Part shown: piece by piece, positions 17,758 to 26,086 of the stretch
Numbering within the stretch: position 1 is the stretch's first letter
Layout: the number at the start of each line of letters is the position of its first letter
NCBI GenBank assembly: GCA_964370635.1
Contig: CAYJJU010000001.1
Span: 1 to 64,000 of the forward strand
Direction of reading: 5' to 3'
Length of the DNA stretch: 64,000 nt
Origin: SIG603 sp964370635
Lineage (GTDB): Bacteria; Bacillota; Clostridia; Oscillospirales; Acutalibacteraceae
The notes under the pieces: generated by a model
Databases searched by the model: none
What the model was told of the DNA's origin: nothing
Seen by the model: only the letters and a program-made list of their open reading frames with translations
Program-made: the position numbers and the translations under genes

Positions 17758-19494
17758 TTACTCAAACGAAAGTATTGTCCTTACTGCGTTGTCTTCCTCT
17801 ACAAAAGATACCTCTATCTTGTCGCCCACATTTACCCTTACTATGGTTTCGTCTTGAGATACTAACATTTTATAGATTACGTCCTGACTATCCACCAAGT
17901 AGACCCAAGAATTACCGTCGACAGTCACATATTTTACGTCTTTTATCGTGATATTTACTGAATTCGGGTCGTCTACTGTCATATTAGGATCTCCCAGTCC
18001 TGCCTCAGAAAGTGCAGCCCTGTACTTTGTTATCGCCTCTCTTTGTGTGGTTGCGGTAACAACGATATTATACCTTTCAACATGGATAAGGGCATACTGC
18101 TTTACAAGGCCGCCTTTATCTTTTAAAACCATGATGTAAGTAGGTTGGTCATCAATATTAACAACAGACGGGAAAGACGCTGTGTATCCTAAGTTTTGCA
18201 CTTCGCCCTCTGCAGAGTGCATTACAGAGTACTCCTCCGCACCGGGAATTGCGTAATATCTTATCTCACCTGTTCTTGAGTTCATAAGTACAAAGCCTAT
18301 GTTTGACTGGTCGCTTACAAGAGATGTAACACCCGTAAAGACCCACACATCATCATCAAACATTTTATAGCCGAAGTCGGCACTTACTCTTTTACAGTCA
18401 ACATTTGCAAAAATACTGTTAAAGAAACCACCGCTTAAAAGTCCATACCAGTCATAGCGCTCTGTAAGCAAGTATCCGTCATAAACTATGTCAACCCATG
18501 AAGGTATGTCTTCTTTTTCATAATACTGAGTCTCACCGCTTGAAGCGTCCAAAATTACGGCGCCCTTGACATCTTTACCTCCGAAAAGGCCTATGGTATG
18601 CTCTATTACCGTTGCGACATAATAAGCCTTGCCGTCCTCGCCTATTTCAAACGAAACATTGTCAAACATTGCCCATCTGTAGTCAAAGCGGAGTTTTCTC
18701 ATAAGGTCTTCGCCAAAATAAGCGGACTCTGCATAGTATAAAGGATTTTCAAGCTCTACAAAGTCGCCTGTGTTCTCAACCGGGTCTACAGAAATGTAAC
18801 CTGGTATTCCGCTGTCTTTATTTGCAAACCACTTAAAAAGCCCGTCAAATTCAAGCGGAGTTACTTTTTTGGGTACTCCACCCAGATTTATTTGTGTGTA
18901 ATAGCTGCTAATTTCAAACTGGCTTACCAAGTCGCTTAAAGAACCTAAGGCTCTCGAGCCAATAATTTGCGCACTTTCTGTGTCCATCAGCGCTATATTA
19001 TCTATGTTTTCACTAGGTTCGAAATCCTCAATAAAATTTCTCTCCTCTATGGTGTCGCCCGCAAGGGCGGCATAGGTTTTTGCGTGAAAAACAGTCGACG
19101 AGTAAATGTTTAAAACAAATATTATAGCAACCAAAGCACCGGCTGTATAAAGCAAATATTTAATATATTTCGGACTGCTTCCGTCTGTTTTAAAGGAAAT
19201 TTGCTCTCCGCCAAATACAGATGCGGCGCCTCCCCTTTTCGTAGTGGTATCAAGCTTTATGCTGCTTGTAAGCATAGAGTCTAGTGCGACAAAAAGCACT
19301 ATGACGCCTATCACCACTCCCCAAGTTGTGGGTGACTGAATATTATACGGGAACAGCATGACATAATCAGCAATCAAAAATATTACTACCGTAAGCACAG
19401 CTGCAATGATATGCCCCTTCGCCTTGCTTTTATTCTTTTGAATTTTATTTTTTTCTTTGTCCATTACTACCACATTGTCTACTTTTTCTGACAT
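17758..19494 (-). CDS. Conserved-looking membrane protein of unknown function
   Basis: 578 aa; I do not recognise a family. A charged cytoplasmic N-terminus (KEKNKIQKNKSKAKG) precedes helices at about 28-48 and 57-75, a loop, and a helix at about 110-130. The remaining 440 residues are hydrophilic and probably extracellular. This part contains repeated beta-rich units in which a value is followed by 'SGETQYYEKED' or 'TGEIRYYAIPG', reminiscent of PepSY-like or propeller-like repeats. A clear AAGGAG site precedes the ATG. It lies 11 bp after the Hrb-like gene and 22 bp before the MFS gene, so all three are co-transcribed. Function open. Confidence 0.7.
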   Translation of the reverse strand: MSEKVDNVVVMDKEKNKIQKNKSKAKGHIIAAVLTVVIFLIADYVMLFPYNIQSPTTWGVVIGVIVLFVALDSMLTSSIKLDTTTKRGGAASVFGGEQISFKTDGSSPKYIKYLLYTAGALVAIIFVLNIYSSTVFHAKTYAALAGDTIEERNFIEDFEPSENIDNIALMDTESAQIIGSRALGSLSDLVSQFEISSYYTQINLGGVPKKVTPLEFDGLFKWFANKDSGIPGYISVDPVENTGDFVELENPLYYAESAYFGEDLMRKLRFDYRWAMFDNVSFEIGEDGKAYYVATVIEHTIGLFGGKDVKGAVILDASSGETQYYEKEDIPSWVDIVYDGYLLTERYDWYGLLSGGFFNSIFANVDCKRVSADFGYKMFDDDVWVFTGVTSLVSDQSNIGFVLMNSRTGEIRYYAIPGAEEYSVMHSAEGEVQNLGYTASFPSVVNIDDQPTYIMVLKDKGGLVKQYALIHVERYNIVVTATTQREAITKYRAALSEAGLGDPNMTVDDPNSVNITIKDVKYVTVDGNSWVYLVDSQDVIYKMLVSQDETIVRVNVGDKIEVSFVEEDNAVRTILSFE

Positions 19495-19505
19495 TTCACT
19501 ACTCC

Positions 19506-20300
19506 TTATCTAAATTCAAACGCTTCTTTACCCATTCCACATATGGGACAGACATAATCATCGGGTAAATCTTCAAACGGCACTTCGCCGTCATATAAAT
19601 ATTCGCACACTGTGCAAACATGGTTTTGCGGTGGTTTTTTCGGTGAAACTTCATCAAAAACCTCTTTGCCCATCCCGCATATAGGACATACATAATCCTC
19701 CGAAAGCTCTTCAAAAGGAGTTTCCCCGTCATATACATATGAGCAAACAGAGCAAATATGCTTAATCTTTGACACGTCCACTTCCTCTAAATATTTATCA
19801 TCAATATAGGTCGGCGCATTTTTAGGCGCTTTTCCCTTTACCACTTCGTGATAATATTTATACGTCATAGGCGTCACATTATAAAGTATATCACAACTTA
19901 TGACTTCGCCTAAAAAAACAGTATGTGTCGGGGTTTCCAAGCGGTCTGTGATTTTGCAAACAAAATAACCGCAAGACTGCTTTATTACCGGCATGGTATC
20001 AATAATTTCATGCTCAATATCCAAAAATTTATCTGTGTCCTTGCCACATTTAAAGCCTAAATTGCCTATGATTTTTGGGTCTATGTCCTCAGGCAAGATG
20101 GAAAGCGAAAACATGCCTGTTTCTGCCATGCATTTGTGTGTAAAGTTATCCTTATTTACACTGATGGCAATTAAGGCTGGTTCTACCGTAATTTGCATTG
20201 CACTGTTAGCAATACAGCCTGTGGGTTTATCCCCGTTTAATGTACTTAGGGCATACACTCCATAACTTAAGTTTCTGTAGGTGTTCATGTTTATACTCAT
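19506..20300 (-). CDS. Flavin reductase domain fused to two rubredoxins (Hrb-like)
   Basis: 264 aa. Residues 1 to about 165 are a flavin reductase-like FMN-binding split-barrel (YGVYALSTLNG, then GCIANSAMQIT). Then follow two rubredoxin domains, each with the Fe(Cys)4 pair C-x2-C and CPICGMGK: CSVCSYVYDG to CPICGMGKEVF (about 182-215) and CTVCEYLYDG to CPICGMGKEAF (about 227-260). The arrangement resembles Hrb of acetogens, which passes electrons from NAD(P)H to flavodiiron proteins for O2 or NO reduction, but Hrb normally has one rubredoxin. No flavodiiron gene is adjacent. GGGAGG precedes the start. Confidence 0.85.
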   Translation of the reverse strand: MSINMNTYRNLSYGVYALSTLNGDKPTGCIANSAMQITVEPALIAISVNKDNFTHKCMAETGMFSLSILPEDIDPKIIGNLGFKCGKDTDKFLDIEHEIIDTMPVIKQSCGYFVCKITDRLETPTHTVFLGEVISCDILYNVTPMTYKYYHEVVKGKAPKNAPTYIDDKYLEEVDVSKIKHICSVCSYVYDGETPFEELSEDYVCPICGMGKEVFDEVSPKKPPQNHVCTVCEYLYDGEVPFEDLPDDYVCPICGMGKEAFEFR

Positions 20301-20364
20301 TTTAGTTCCTCCCGTTTCTGATATTATACTAATAGAATATCACAATAGAAATAAGAATGCAATA

Positions 20365-20394
20365 TTGACTATAGTATAGTTTTAGTTATATAAT
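20365..20394 (+). promoter_or_regulatory. Promoter of ispD-ispF
   Basis: TTGACT (20365-20370), 18-bp spacer, TATAAT (20389-20394). It would start transcription about 25 bp before the ispD ribosome binding site. It lies in the 122-bp divergent gap shared with the Hrb-like gene. Confidence 0.7.
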
Positions 20395-20422
20395 AAAAAA
20401 ATATTAGTTAAGGGGTGAAAAA

Positions 20423-21109
20423 ATGAAAATTAATGCAGTAATTGTTGCCGCCGGAAGTTCTTCACGCATGGGGCAAGCAAGTTCAAAACTTTTTATCGAC
20501 CTAAACGGTAAATCGGTCATTAAAAGAAGTTTAGACGTATTTGAAAACTGTGACGTCATCGAAAAAATAATTTTAGTATGTCGTGAATGCGATATAGCTA
20601 AAATGGAAGAAGAGAGTAAAAATATTACAAAACTTAAGAAAATCGCATTTGGCGGTAAGGACAGGCAAGAAAGCGTGCTAAACGGTGTAAAATACTGCGA
20701 CGACTGCGATTTTATTGCAATTCACGACGGTGCACGCCCACTTGTAAGCATAAATGACATAAAAAAAGCCTGTAAAGACGCCGAGCTTTACAGCGCTACC
20801 ACCCTTGCCGTAAAAGTAAAAGACACGATTAAACTTGCAGACAGTAAGGGCTTTGTTGCAAAAACACCTGAGCGAGAATTTTTGTATGCCGTACAAACTC
20901 CACAAGTTTTTTTAAAGGATTTATACCTTAAATCGGTAGAGCTTGCGACCACGCAGGGCAAGAGTTTTACAGATGACTGTCAGCTTATAGAAAATTTCGG
21001 AAAAAAAGTTTATCTTACCGAAGGCTCGTATGAAAACATAAAAATCACCACGCCGGAAGACGTGGCAGTGGCGCTGGGATTGTGCTCTTTAGGAAAGGAA
21101 GATTATTAA
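20423..21109 (+). CDS. ispD: 2-C-methyl-D-erythritol 4-phosphate cytidylyltransferase
   Basis: 228 aa. IspD couples CTP to methylerythritol phosphate in the non-mevalonate (MEP) isoprenoid pathway. The nucleotide-binding glycine-rich start VIVAAGSSSRMG, the KLFIDLNGKSV segment, the IAIHDGARPLV loop and the C-terminal KITTPEDVAVA are all present, including the arginine and lysine of the catalytic loop. An AGGGGTG site precedes the ATG. It is followed after one base by ispF, the enzyme two steps later in the pathway. Nothing unusual. Confidence 0.95.
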   Translation: MKINAVIVAAGSSSRMGQASSKLFIDLNGKSVIKRSLDVFENCDVIEKIILVCRECDIAKMEEESKNITKLKKIAFGGKDRQESVLNGVKYCDDCDFIAIHDGARPLVSINDIKKACKDAELYSATTLAVKVKDTIKLADSKGFVAKTPEREFLYAVQTPQVFLKDLYLKSVELATTQGKSFTDDCQLIENFGKKVYLTEGSYENIKITTPEDVAVALGLCSLGKEDY

Positions 21110-21110
21110 T

Positions 21111-21587
21111 ATGAATTTTAGAATAGGCCATGGCTATGATGTACACAGGCTGGTTGAGGGTCGAAAATTAATACTTGGCGGTGTGGAAATTCCGCATAAT
21201 TTGGGGCTTTTGGGGCATTCAGATGCAGATGTATTGCTGCACGCAATATCGGACGCACTCTTAGGAGCCTGCGCCCTAGGCGACATAGGTGGAATTTTTC
21301 CCGACACGGACGAAAAATATAAAGGAGCAGACAGCCTGCTCCTTTTAAAAGAAATAATTAAGATGTTAAACGAAAAATCCTACAAAATAGGAAACATAGA
21401 TGCGACCGTAATCGCACAAAAACCAAAACTTAAGCCGTATATACCGCAAATGGTAAAAAATATCGCCAAAACTTGCGGCATAGACGAAAACTGTGTAAAT
21501 GTCAAGGCGACCACCGAGGAAAAACTTGGTTTTACCGGAAGTGAAGAGGGTATTAGCGCCCATGCGGTCTGCCTTGTGTACAATTAA
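21111..21587 (+). CDS. ispF: 2-C-methyl-D-erythritol 2,4-cyclodiphosphate synthase
   Basis: 158 aa, full length. IspF cyclises CDP-methylerythritol 2-phosphate with loss of CMP, acting as a trimer with one divalent metal per active site. Metal ligands are seen in GHGYDVHRL (Asp8, His10) and LGHSDADVLLHA (His42). The DIGGIFPDTD loop and the C-terminal KATTEEKLGFTG are conserved. It is in tandem with ispD; its stop is one base from that of the convergent bioY. Confidence 0.96.
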   Translation: MNFRIGHGYDVHRLVEGRKLILGGVEIPHNLGLLGHSDADVLLHAISDALLGACALGDIGGIFPDTDEKYKGADSLLLLKEIIKMLNEKSYKIGNIDATVIAQKPKLKPYIPQMVKNIAKTCGIDENCVNVKATTEEKLGFTGSEEGISAHAVCLVYN

Positions 21588-21588
21588 T

Positions 21589-22128
21589 TTACAGATTTTC
21601 TAAGGCCTTGTTTATTACCATGGCGGCTAAAAATGCGCCGACTACCGAAATTATATCCTTGACCAAATATGGCACAGACACCAAAAGCGCCGTGGCAAAA
21701 AGGTCTGTTCCTGTGACTAGGCTAAACTGCACTATACCAAAAATATGGCAAACGACAAGCCCTAAAAGGCCAAAAGCTATGCTTGCAATTTTATTGTTAA
21801 ATTTTTTACCCAATCCACAAATTAGCGCCATTAGGATAAATCCCCAAATAAAGCCTCCCGTGACACCCGCAAGTACGCCAAATCCTCCTTGAAAACCCGA
21901 AAAAACAGGCAAGCCTATCGCGCCGATAGCCGTGTATACAATCAGTGACAAGCTACCATACTTTGCACCGAGTATAAAACCTGCAAGCGCTATTCCAAAA
22001 GTTTGAAGAGTCACGGGAACACCTGTTGGCATTGGTATGGATATCATGGTAAACACCACAATAAGTGCGGCAAAAACCCCTGTAAGTATCATGTTTATTA
22101 GTTTTTTTCTGTCTATTGTCTTTTGCAT
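21589..22128 (-). CDS. bioY: Biotin ECF transporter substrate-binding subunit BioY
   Basis: About 179 aa, highly hydrophobic with six predicted helices. BioY is the S component that binds biotin and works alone or with a shared EcfAA'T module; no ecf genes are in the window. The family signatures IPMPTGVPVTLQTFGIALAG, LGAKYG and GGFGVLAG with GGFIWGF are all present. The ATG at 22126-22128 is chosen because GGGG lies 7 nt upstream, while the codon two positions earlier is too close. It is 12 bp downstream of birA, so uptake and ligation of biotin are co-regulated. Confidence 0.92.
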   Translation of the reverse strand: MQKTIDRKKLINMILTGVFAALIVVFTMISIPMPTGVPVTLQTFGIALAGFILGAKYGSLSLIVYTAIGAIGLPVFSGFQGGFGVLAGVTGGFIWGFILMALICGLGKKFNNKIASIAFGLLGLVVCHIFGIVQFSLVTGTDLFATALLVSVPYLVKDIISVVGAFLAAMVINKALENL

Positions 22129-22140
22129 TTTCATTCCCCT

Positions 22141-23118
22141 TTATAAAAAATCTTTATATATATTTACTTCCCCTGTAGAAAACAGGCTCACACTTTTATC
22201 TTCGTTTTCGATTACCAGCCTAGCATCTTCGTCCACGTCAAGCACTTTGCCTTTACACAGCTTGCCGGAATTTTCAAAGCTTACTATTTTTCCGGTAAGG
22301 AAAGATTTTTCTCTATAAATTTTCACAAAATCCTTGTTAGGCAGTTTATCATAAAGTTTAAAAAAGTTTCTAATGAGTGAAGAAATTATTTGTATTCTGG
22401 CATTATCGGGACATTCATTTTCGTACACACTGCCGGCTATGTCCTTTATTTCATCGGGAAATCCCTCTAATGGAGTGGAGACATTTATTCCTATTCCAAG
22501 CACGGCATACTCAAGCATTCCCGTTTCAAAATCGGTGGAAGCCTCGGTTAAAATGCCTGAAACTTTTTTGTTTTCGATATAAATATCGTTAACCCATTTT
22601 ATTTTTGTTTCCCTATTTGAGACTTCTTCTATCGCCTGCGCAGTAGCAACTGCGGCAGATGTGGTGATAAATAGAGCCTCCTGTGCCGAAAATTTCGGCC
22701 TTAATATTATGCTTACATAGGTGCCTGTTTTTGAAGGCGACTCAAAGCGTCTGCCCATTCTTCCCTTGCCCTTTGTCTGCTCGTCGGCAATTATTATCGT
22801 GCCATGCTCTGCACCTTTTGCCGCCAAGTCCTTAGCCACATCATTTGTAGAGCCGACACTTTTATAGACAAATATTGGCGCATCATAATTTTGCAAACTA
22901 TTTTTTACACTCTCTTTAGAGAGTGTATTGTTATTTGCAAGCAAATTATATCCTTTGTTCGTCGTGGCATTTATCATAAAGCCGTCTTTTTTTAGCGCAT
23001 TTACGGCTTTCCATATTGAATTTCTTGATACACCAAGTTTTTTTGCAAGCTCTTCGCCAGATATATACTCCTGCGCACCGCTTGTAAGTTCTTTTAAAAT
23101 ATCTGATTTTATAGACAT
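22141..23118 (-). CDS. birA: Bifunctional biotin-protein ligase and biotin operon repressor
   Basis: 325 aa. The N-terminal winged helix (about 1-65, GEELAKKLGVSRNSIWKAVN) binds DNA. The central domain forms biotinyl-AMP and transfers biotin to carboxylase lysines: STNDVAKDLA, the biotin loop KGKGRMGRRFESP, KWVNDIY and GIGINVS are visible. The C-terminal SH3-like domain (FLTGKIVSFEN) completes the family layout. The HTH shows this is the regulatory class. A promoter with an inverted repeat that looks like a BirA operator lies directly upstream, so the birA-bioY pair is probably autoregulated by biotin supply. Confidence 0.93.
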   Translation of the reverse strand: MSIKSDILKELTSGAQEYISGEELAKKLGVSRNSIWKAVNALKKDGFMINATTNKGYNLLANNNTLSKESVKNSLQNYDAPIFVYKSVGSTNDVAKDLAAKGAEHGTIIIADEQTKGKGRMGRRFESPSKTGTYVSIILRPKFSAQEALFITTSAAVATAQAIEEVSNRETKIKWVNDIYIENKKVSGILTEASTDFETGMLEYAVLGIGINVSTPLEGFPDEIKDIAGSVYENECPDNARIQIISSLIRNFFKLYDKLPNKDFVKIYREKSFLTGKIVSFENSGKLCKGKVLDVDEDARLVIENEDKSVSLFSTGEVNIYKDFL

Positions 23119-23139
23119 GTTTCACCCTCCGTTTTTTGT

Positions 23140-23168
23140 ATTTTACCATATCACGCAAGCAATGTCAA
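23140..23168 (-). promoter_or_regulatory. Promoter of birA-bioY
   Basis: Minus-strand TTGACA (23163-23168), 17-bp spacer, TAAAAT (23140-23145). The -35 box is part of one arm of the candidate BirA operator. Confidence 0.8.
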
Positions 23169-23193
23169 CCCATTGTATTTAATAGGGTGACAA
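23163..23193. promoter_or_regulatory. Candidate BirA operator
   Basis: TGTCAACCC (23163-23171) and GGGTGACAA (23185-23193) form an inverted repeat with one extra base in one arm. The half-sites and spacing resemble the known BirA pattern TTGTNAACC-N14-16-GGTTNACAA. One arm overlaps the -35 box, so bound BirA would block RNA polymerase. Assignment rests on similarity and position only. Confidence 0.55.
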
Positions 23194-23206
23194 TATGGTA
23201 AAAGAA

Positions 23207-23436
23207 AAGGCAATAGCCTTTAGCGTGTCAAAAAAGTCCTACTTTTTTGCACACGCTATCGGACTGTCCAAAAATCTGCAAGACAAGGAACAAATACTTG
23301 CAAATGACCGAGTAATACGAGGGTATGTGAGGGAAATTTGCAAGTGTTTGTGACGCAGGAAGCAAAAAAATGAGCCAAGCTGGCTCATTTTTTTGCGGTT
23401 GCGGGTTTTTCGACAGTCTGAAGGCAATAGCCTTTA
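23207..23436. repeat. Structured repeat family 1, copy A, with flanking direct repeats
   Basis: A 198-bp core (23223-23420) homologous to copy B at 44145-44340, flanked by perfect 16-bp direct repeats of AAGGCAATAGCCTTTA (23207-23222 and 23421-23436), itself a hairpin. The core has a first hairpin (GCGTGT with ACACGC). An outer stem (GACTGTCCAAAAATCTGCAA with TTGCGGGTTTTTCGACAGTC) encloses two hairpins: one with stem ACTTGCAAAT/ATTTGCAAGT and a conserved loop containing GACCGAGTAATACGAGGG, the other a variable TGAGCC/GGCTCA stem extended by A and T tracts. Short ORFs across it are not believable genes. Confidence 0.8.
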
Positions 23437-23455
23437 CAGCTACCACCTTTAATAA

Positions 23456-23809
23456 TTATGCTTTTTTTAATAGCTCCACTACTTCTGCTGTCTTTAAAAC
23501 CTTGCCGTAAGACACAACTTTTCCACCAACTACAAGTGCCGGGGTTGTCATTACGCCGAAGGCTGCAATTTTACCAAAATCTGTCACATGTTCAACCGTG
23601 GTGTCCATCCCTAGTTCTTTTAATGCCTCTACCGTGGCTTTTTCAAGCTCGTTACACTTAGCACAGCCTGAGCCTAGTACTTTCACGTATGCGCCCTCGC
23701 CGCTGTTTGTGTTGGCAACTGCCTCTTTGTAGTCTACGTTTGAGCAACAGCCTGTGCAGTCGCAAGCCTTTTTCTCTTCTTTTTTCTTTCCAAAATTAAA
23801 TAATGCCAT
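23456..23809 (-). CDS. Thioredoxin-like small redox-active disulfide protein
   Basis: About 117 aa. After a short cysteine-rich N-terminus (ACDCTGCCSN, about residues 14-23, a possible metal or extra redox site) comes a compact thioredoxin fold. Its active site is GSGCAKCNE (C-x2-C, about 49-52), with the cis-proline loop MTTPALVV, matching the MTH895/TM0996 type of redox-active disulfide proteins. The ATG at 23807-23809 sits 7 nt after GGAGG. It is the last gene of a four-gene operon (permease, membrane thioredoxin, CcdA, this), suggesting it receives electrons or thiols in the cytoplasm from the CcdA channel. Confidence 0.8.
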   Translation of the reverse strand: MALFNFGKKKEEKKACDCTGCCSNVDYKEAVANTNSGEGAYVKVLGSGCAKCNELEKATVEALKELGMDTTVEHVTDFGKIAAFGVMTTPALVVGGKVVSYGKVLKTAEVVELLKKA

Positions 23810-23833
23810 AATAAAATCCTCCAATATATTTTT

Positions 23834-24523
23834 TTAAAACGCTAAATAGAACATATAAAAACCAATTAATGCAATCAGTATGCCCATGACAAGCTTTAAT
23901 ACTTTACTTGCCCTGCCGTATTTTTCGCTTTGTGATAGTTTTTCGACAAAGCCTACAGACGTTCCGCATATCACGGCCAAAATTCCGTGGCCTATGGAAT
24001 AAAGCAGGAGTAAGACTATGCCAAAAATAAAGCTTTCACTGCTTGCTACCACTGCGAGTAATGCTATTAAAACCGGTGTTGAGCAGGGAGATGAAAAAAC
24101 TCCTCCCAAAATTCCTGCAATTAATGCGCCGATATAGCCTATTCTTTTGCTCTTTGCTATAAGGTAGCTTGATGGAATAATTTCATAAATCCCCATGGTT
24201 TGAAGCGCCATTAATAGCATTATTATTCCCAAAATTATAAACCACCAACTTGCGTAATTTCCAAGCAAGGTACCGGCAAGTGTTGCCATTACTCCAAGTG
24301 CTGTAAAGGTGATTGCACTGCCAAGCGCAAAGGTGAGCGACAGCAAAAACGAGCGTTTTGTAGATTTTTGTCCCTTTGCCCCTACATATCCCACCACTAA
24401 GGGAACGCTTGATAAGGCACAGGGTGTAAACGAGGTAAGTACTCCTGCCAAAAGGGCAATTACAGGTGCAAGCCACGCATTTTCTAGGATAAGAGCCGAT
24501 AGACTTTCAAGCAAGGCCTCCAT
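23834..24523 (-). CDS. CcdA/DsbD-like transmembrane thiol electron transporter
   Basis: 229 aa with about six helices. Two conserved cysteines lie in the helix-start motifs LTSFTPCALSSVPL (about residue 34) and FSSPCSTPVLIALL (about 147). These are the pair through which CcdA proteins shuttle reducing equivalents from cytoplasmic thioredoxin to extracytoplasmic thiols. Its start codon overlaps the stop of the membrane thioredoxin gene (TAATG), a coupled pair. Together they would keep an exported thioredoxin reduced. Confidence 0.85.
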   Translation of the reverse strand: MEALLESLSALILENAWLAPVIALLAGVLTSFTPCALSSVPLVVGYVGAKGQKSTKRSFLLSLTFALGSAITFTALGVMATLAGTLLGNYASWWFIILGIIMLLMALQTMGIYEIIPSSYLIAKSKRIGYIGALIAGILGGVFSSPCSTPVLIALLAVVASSESFIFGIVLLLLYSIGHGILAVICGTSVGFVEKLSQSEKYGRASKVLKLVMGILIALIGFYMFYLAF

Positions 24524-25035
24524 TACTCTACCCCCATATCTTCAAGTATGACTAGCATTTGCTCTTCTGTAAGGCCACCTTGATGTACCGTGAAAATATG
24601 CTCTTCGGTGTCCATGTCTGCATACATGACAAACTCTACTCCGACATCTTGCGTGGGAACATACGGCGTGCCGTCTGCATTAAAGAATATTTGTGTCGGT
24701 ATTACCTGCACGGGATAACCCTCTGCAGCTTCGGGATTTTTCCATACATCTACAAAATTTATGTTGGCCTTCCCAGCCATTTCTGTATTTAATTTTTCCA
24801 AAACAGGTGCCATTTCAACACAGGGCACGCATTCGTCTGCGCCAAAGTCAATAATTGTGGGAAGCGGAATTGCCCGAATTTTTTCAATATCTTCTTCACT
24901 CTCTACATTCAAGCCACTAATTTGTGGGTCTTGGGTCGAATTCCCGTTTAAAATGCCACTTTGAAACACCCAAATGCCTGCTACAACCAATACCATAAAG
25001 ACAGGCACTAAAATTTTAACTAGCTTACTATTCAT
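24523..25035 (-). CDS. Membrane-anchored extracytoplasmic thioredoxin-like protein
   Basis: 170 aa. An N-terminal hydrophobic segment (about 6-26) anchors or exports it. The thioredoxin fold follows, with active site DECVPCVEMAP (C-x2-C, about residues 69-72), the strand NINFVDVWKNP and the cis-proline loop VIPTQIFF. It lacks a lipobox cysteine, so it is membrane-anchored rather than a lipoprotein. It overlaps ccdA by one base and follows the permease with a 15-bp gap. Likely the extracellular partner of the CcdA-like protein. Confidence 0.85.
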   Translation of the reverse strand: MNSKLVKILVPVFMVLVVAGIWVFQSGILNGNSTQDPQISGLNVESEEDIEKIRAIPLPTIIDFGADECVPCVEMAPVLEKLNTEMAGKANINFVDVWKNPEAAEGYPVQVIPTQIFFNADGTPYVPTQDVGVEFVMYADMDTEEHIFTVHQGGLTEEQMLVILEDMGVE

Positions 25036-25050
25036 ATTCTCTTCTCCTTC

Positions 25051-26073
25051 TTAAACTAATAGAAATTGGATTGCATTAAAGAAGTAGCCCACGCCTATAA
25101 TTCCTAATGCGCAAATTATAATAAACGCTGTAAGGAGCTTTGGCTTTACAGCCTTTCTGAGCATTATGAGAGACGGTAAACTCAAGGTGGTTACGGACAT
25201 CATAAACGCCAATATAGTTCCAAGCTGTGCGCCCTTAGCAAGCAGTGCCTCTGCTATTGGAATAGTGCCAAAAATGTCTGCATACATAGGAATTCCAACG
25301 AGTGTTGCAAGCAGTACGCCAAATGGGTTATTACTGCCTAAAACTGTTTCAATAATGTCTTGCGGTATCCAGTTATGGATAAATGCGCCTATACCAACGC
25401 CGATTAAAATATAAAGGATAACTTTCTTAAATGTGGACATCATTTGCTCTTTTGCATAGATGGCTCTTTCTTTTTTTGAAAGAGTAGGCGATTCTATATC
25501 CACGCTTCCGGCATTTAAAATAAAGCTTTCAACATGCTTTTGCATGCCAAATTTATCAAGCAAAGTTCCGCCTATTACGGCGACAATTAGTCCGAGCACA
25601 ACATAAATAATTGCGACTTCTCCGCCGAAAATACTTGTAAGTAGCACCAAGCTTCCAAGGTCAACCATCGGTGATGAAATTAAAAACGAAAATGTTACGC
25701 CGACAGGAAGTCCCGCACTTGTAAATCCCATAAACAAGGGAATTGATGAACATGAACAAAACGGTGTTACTGTTCCTAAAAGGGCGGCAATTACATTTGC
25801 CCAAATTCCTTTAAACCTGCTTAAAATCCTCTTGCTTCTCTCAGGTGGAAAATAACTTTGAATGTATGAGATAATAAAAATCAAACTGCAAAGTAATACC
25901 ACAATTTTTATTACGTCATAAATAAAAAACTGCACGCTTCCACCTACGGGTGAGCTTATGTCTAGCCCAAAAGATGTTAGAATGTTTCCAACCAAATCAT
26001 TAAGCCAAGCCATTCCCAAAATTTGCGACTGGAAAAAATCCCATACTGATGCTACTACGTCCAAATCTAACAC
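25051..26073 (-). CDS. Permease of the UPF0718/ArsP-like family
   Basis: 340 aa with about eight to ten helices and a cytoplasmic loop near 195-215. It carries the family hallmark TPFCSCSSIPLFMGF (about residue 105), in which the cysteines lie at a membrane helix start, and a second half repeat VGIPMYADIFGTIPIAEALL. ArsP-type members export trivalent organoarsenicals; others have unknown substrates. The start is GTG, preceded by AGAAGGG. It is the first gene of the thiol-redox operon. A candidate ArsR-type site lies 14 bp upstream, although no arsR gene is adjacent. The link to arsenic is inference. Confidence 0.75.
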   Translation of the reverse strand: MLDLDVVASVWDFFQSQILGMAWLNDLVGNILTSFGLDISSPVGGSVQFFIYDVIKIVVLLCSLIFIISYIQSYFPPERSKRILSRFKGIWANVIAALLGTVTPFCSCSSIPLFMGFTSAGLPVGVTFSFLISSPMVDLGSLVLLTSIFGGEVAIIYVVLGLIVAVIGGTLLDKFGMQKHVESFILNAGSVDIESPTLSKKERAIYAKEQMMSTFKKVILYILIGVGIGAFIHNWIPQDIIETVLGSNNPFGVLLATLVGIPMYADIFGTIPIAEALLAKGAQLGTILAFMMSVTTLSLPSLIMLRKAVKPKLLTAFIIICALGIIGVGYFFNAIQFLLV

Positions 26074-26086
26074 TGCCCTTCTTTAA

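Noticed and set aside
23228..23446. Two small minus-strand ORFs across the structured repeat
   Set aside because: They follow the hairpins, lack binding sites, and the repeat shows stem compensation, not codon conservation, between copies.
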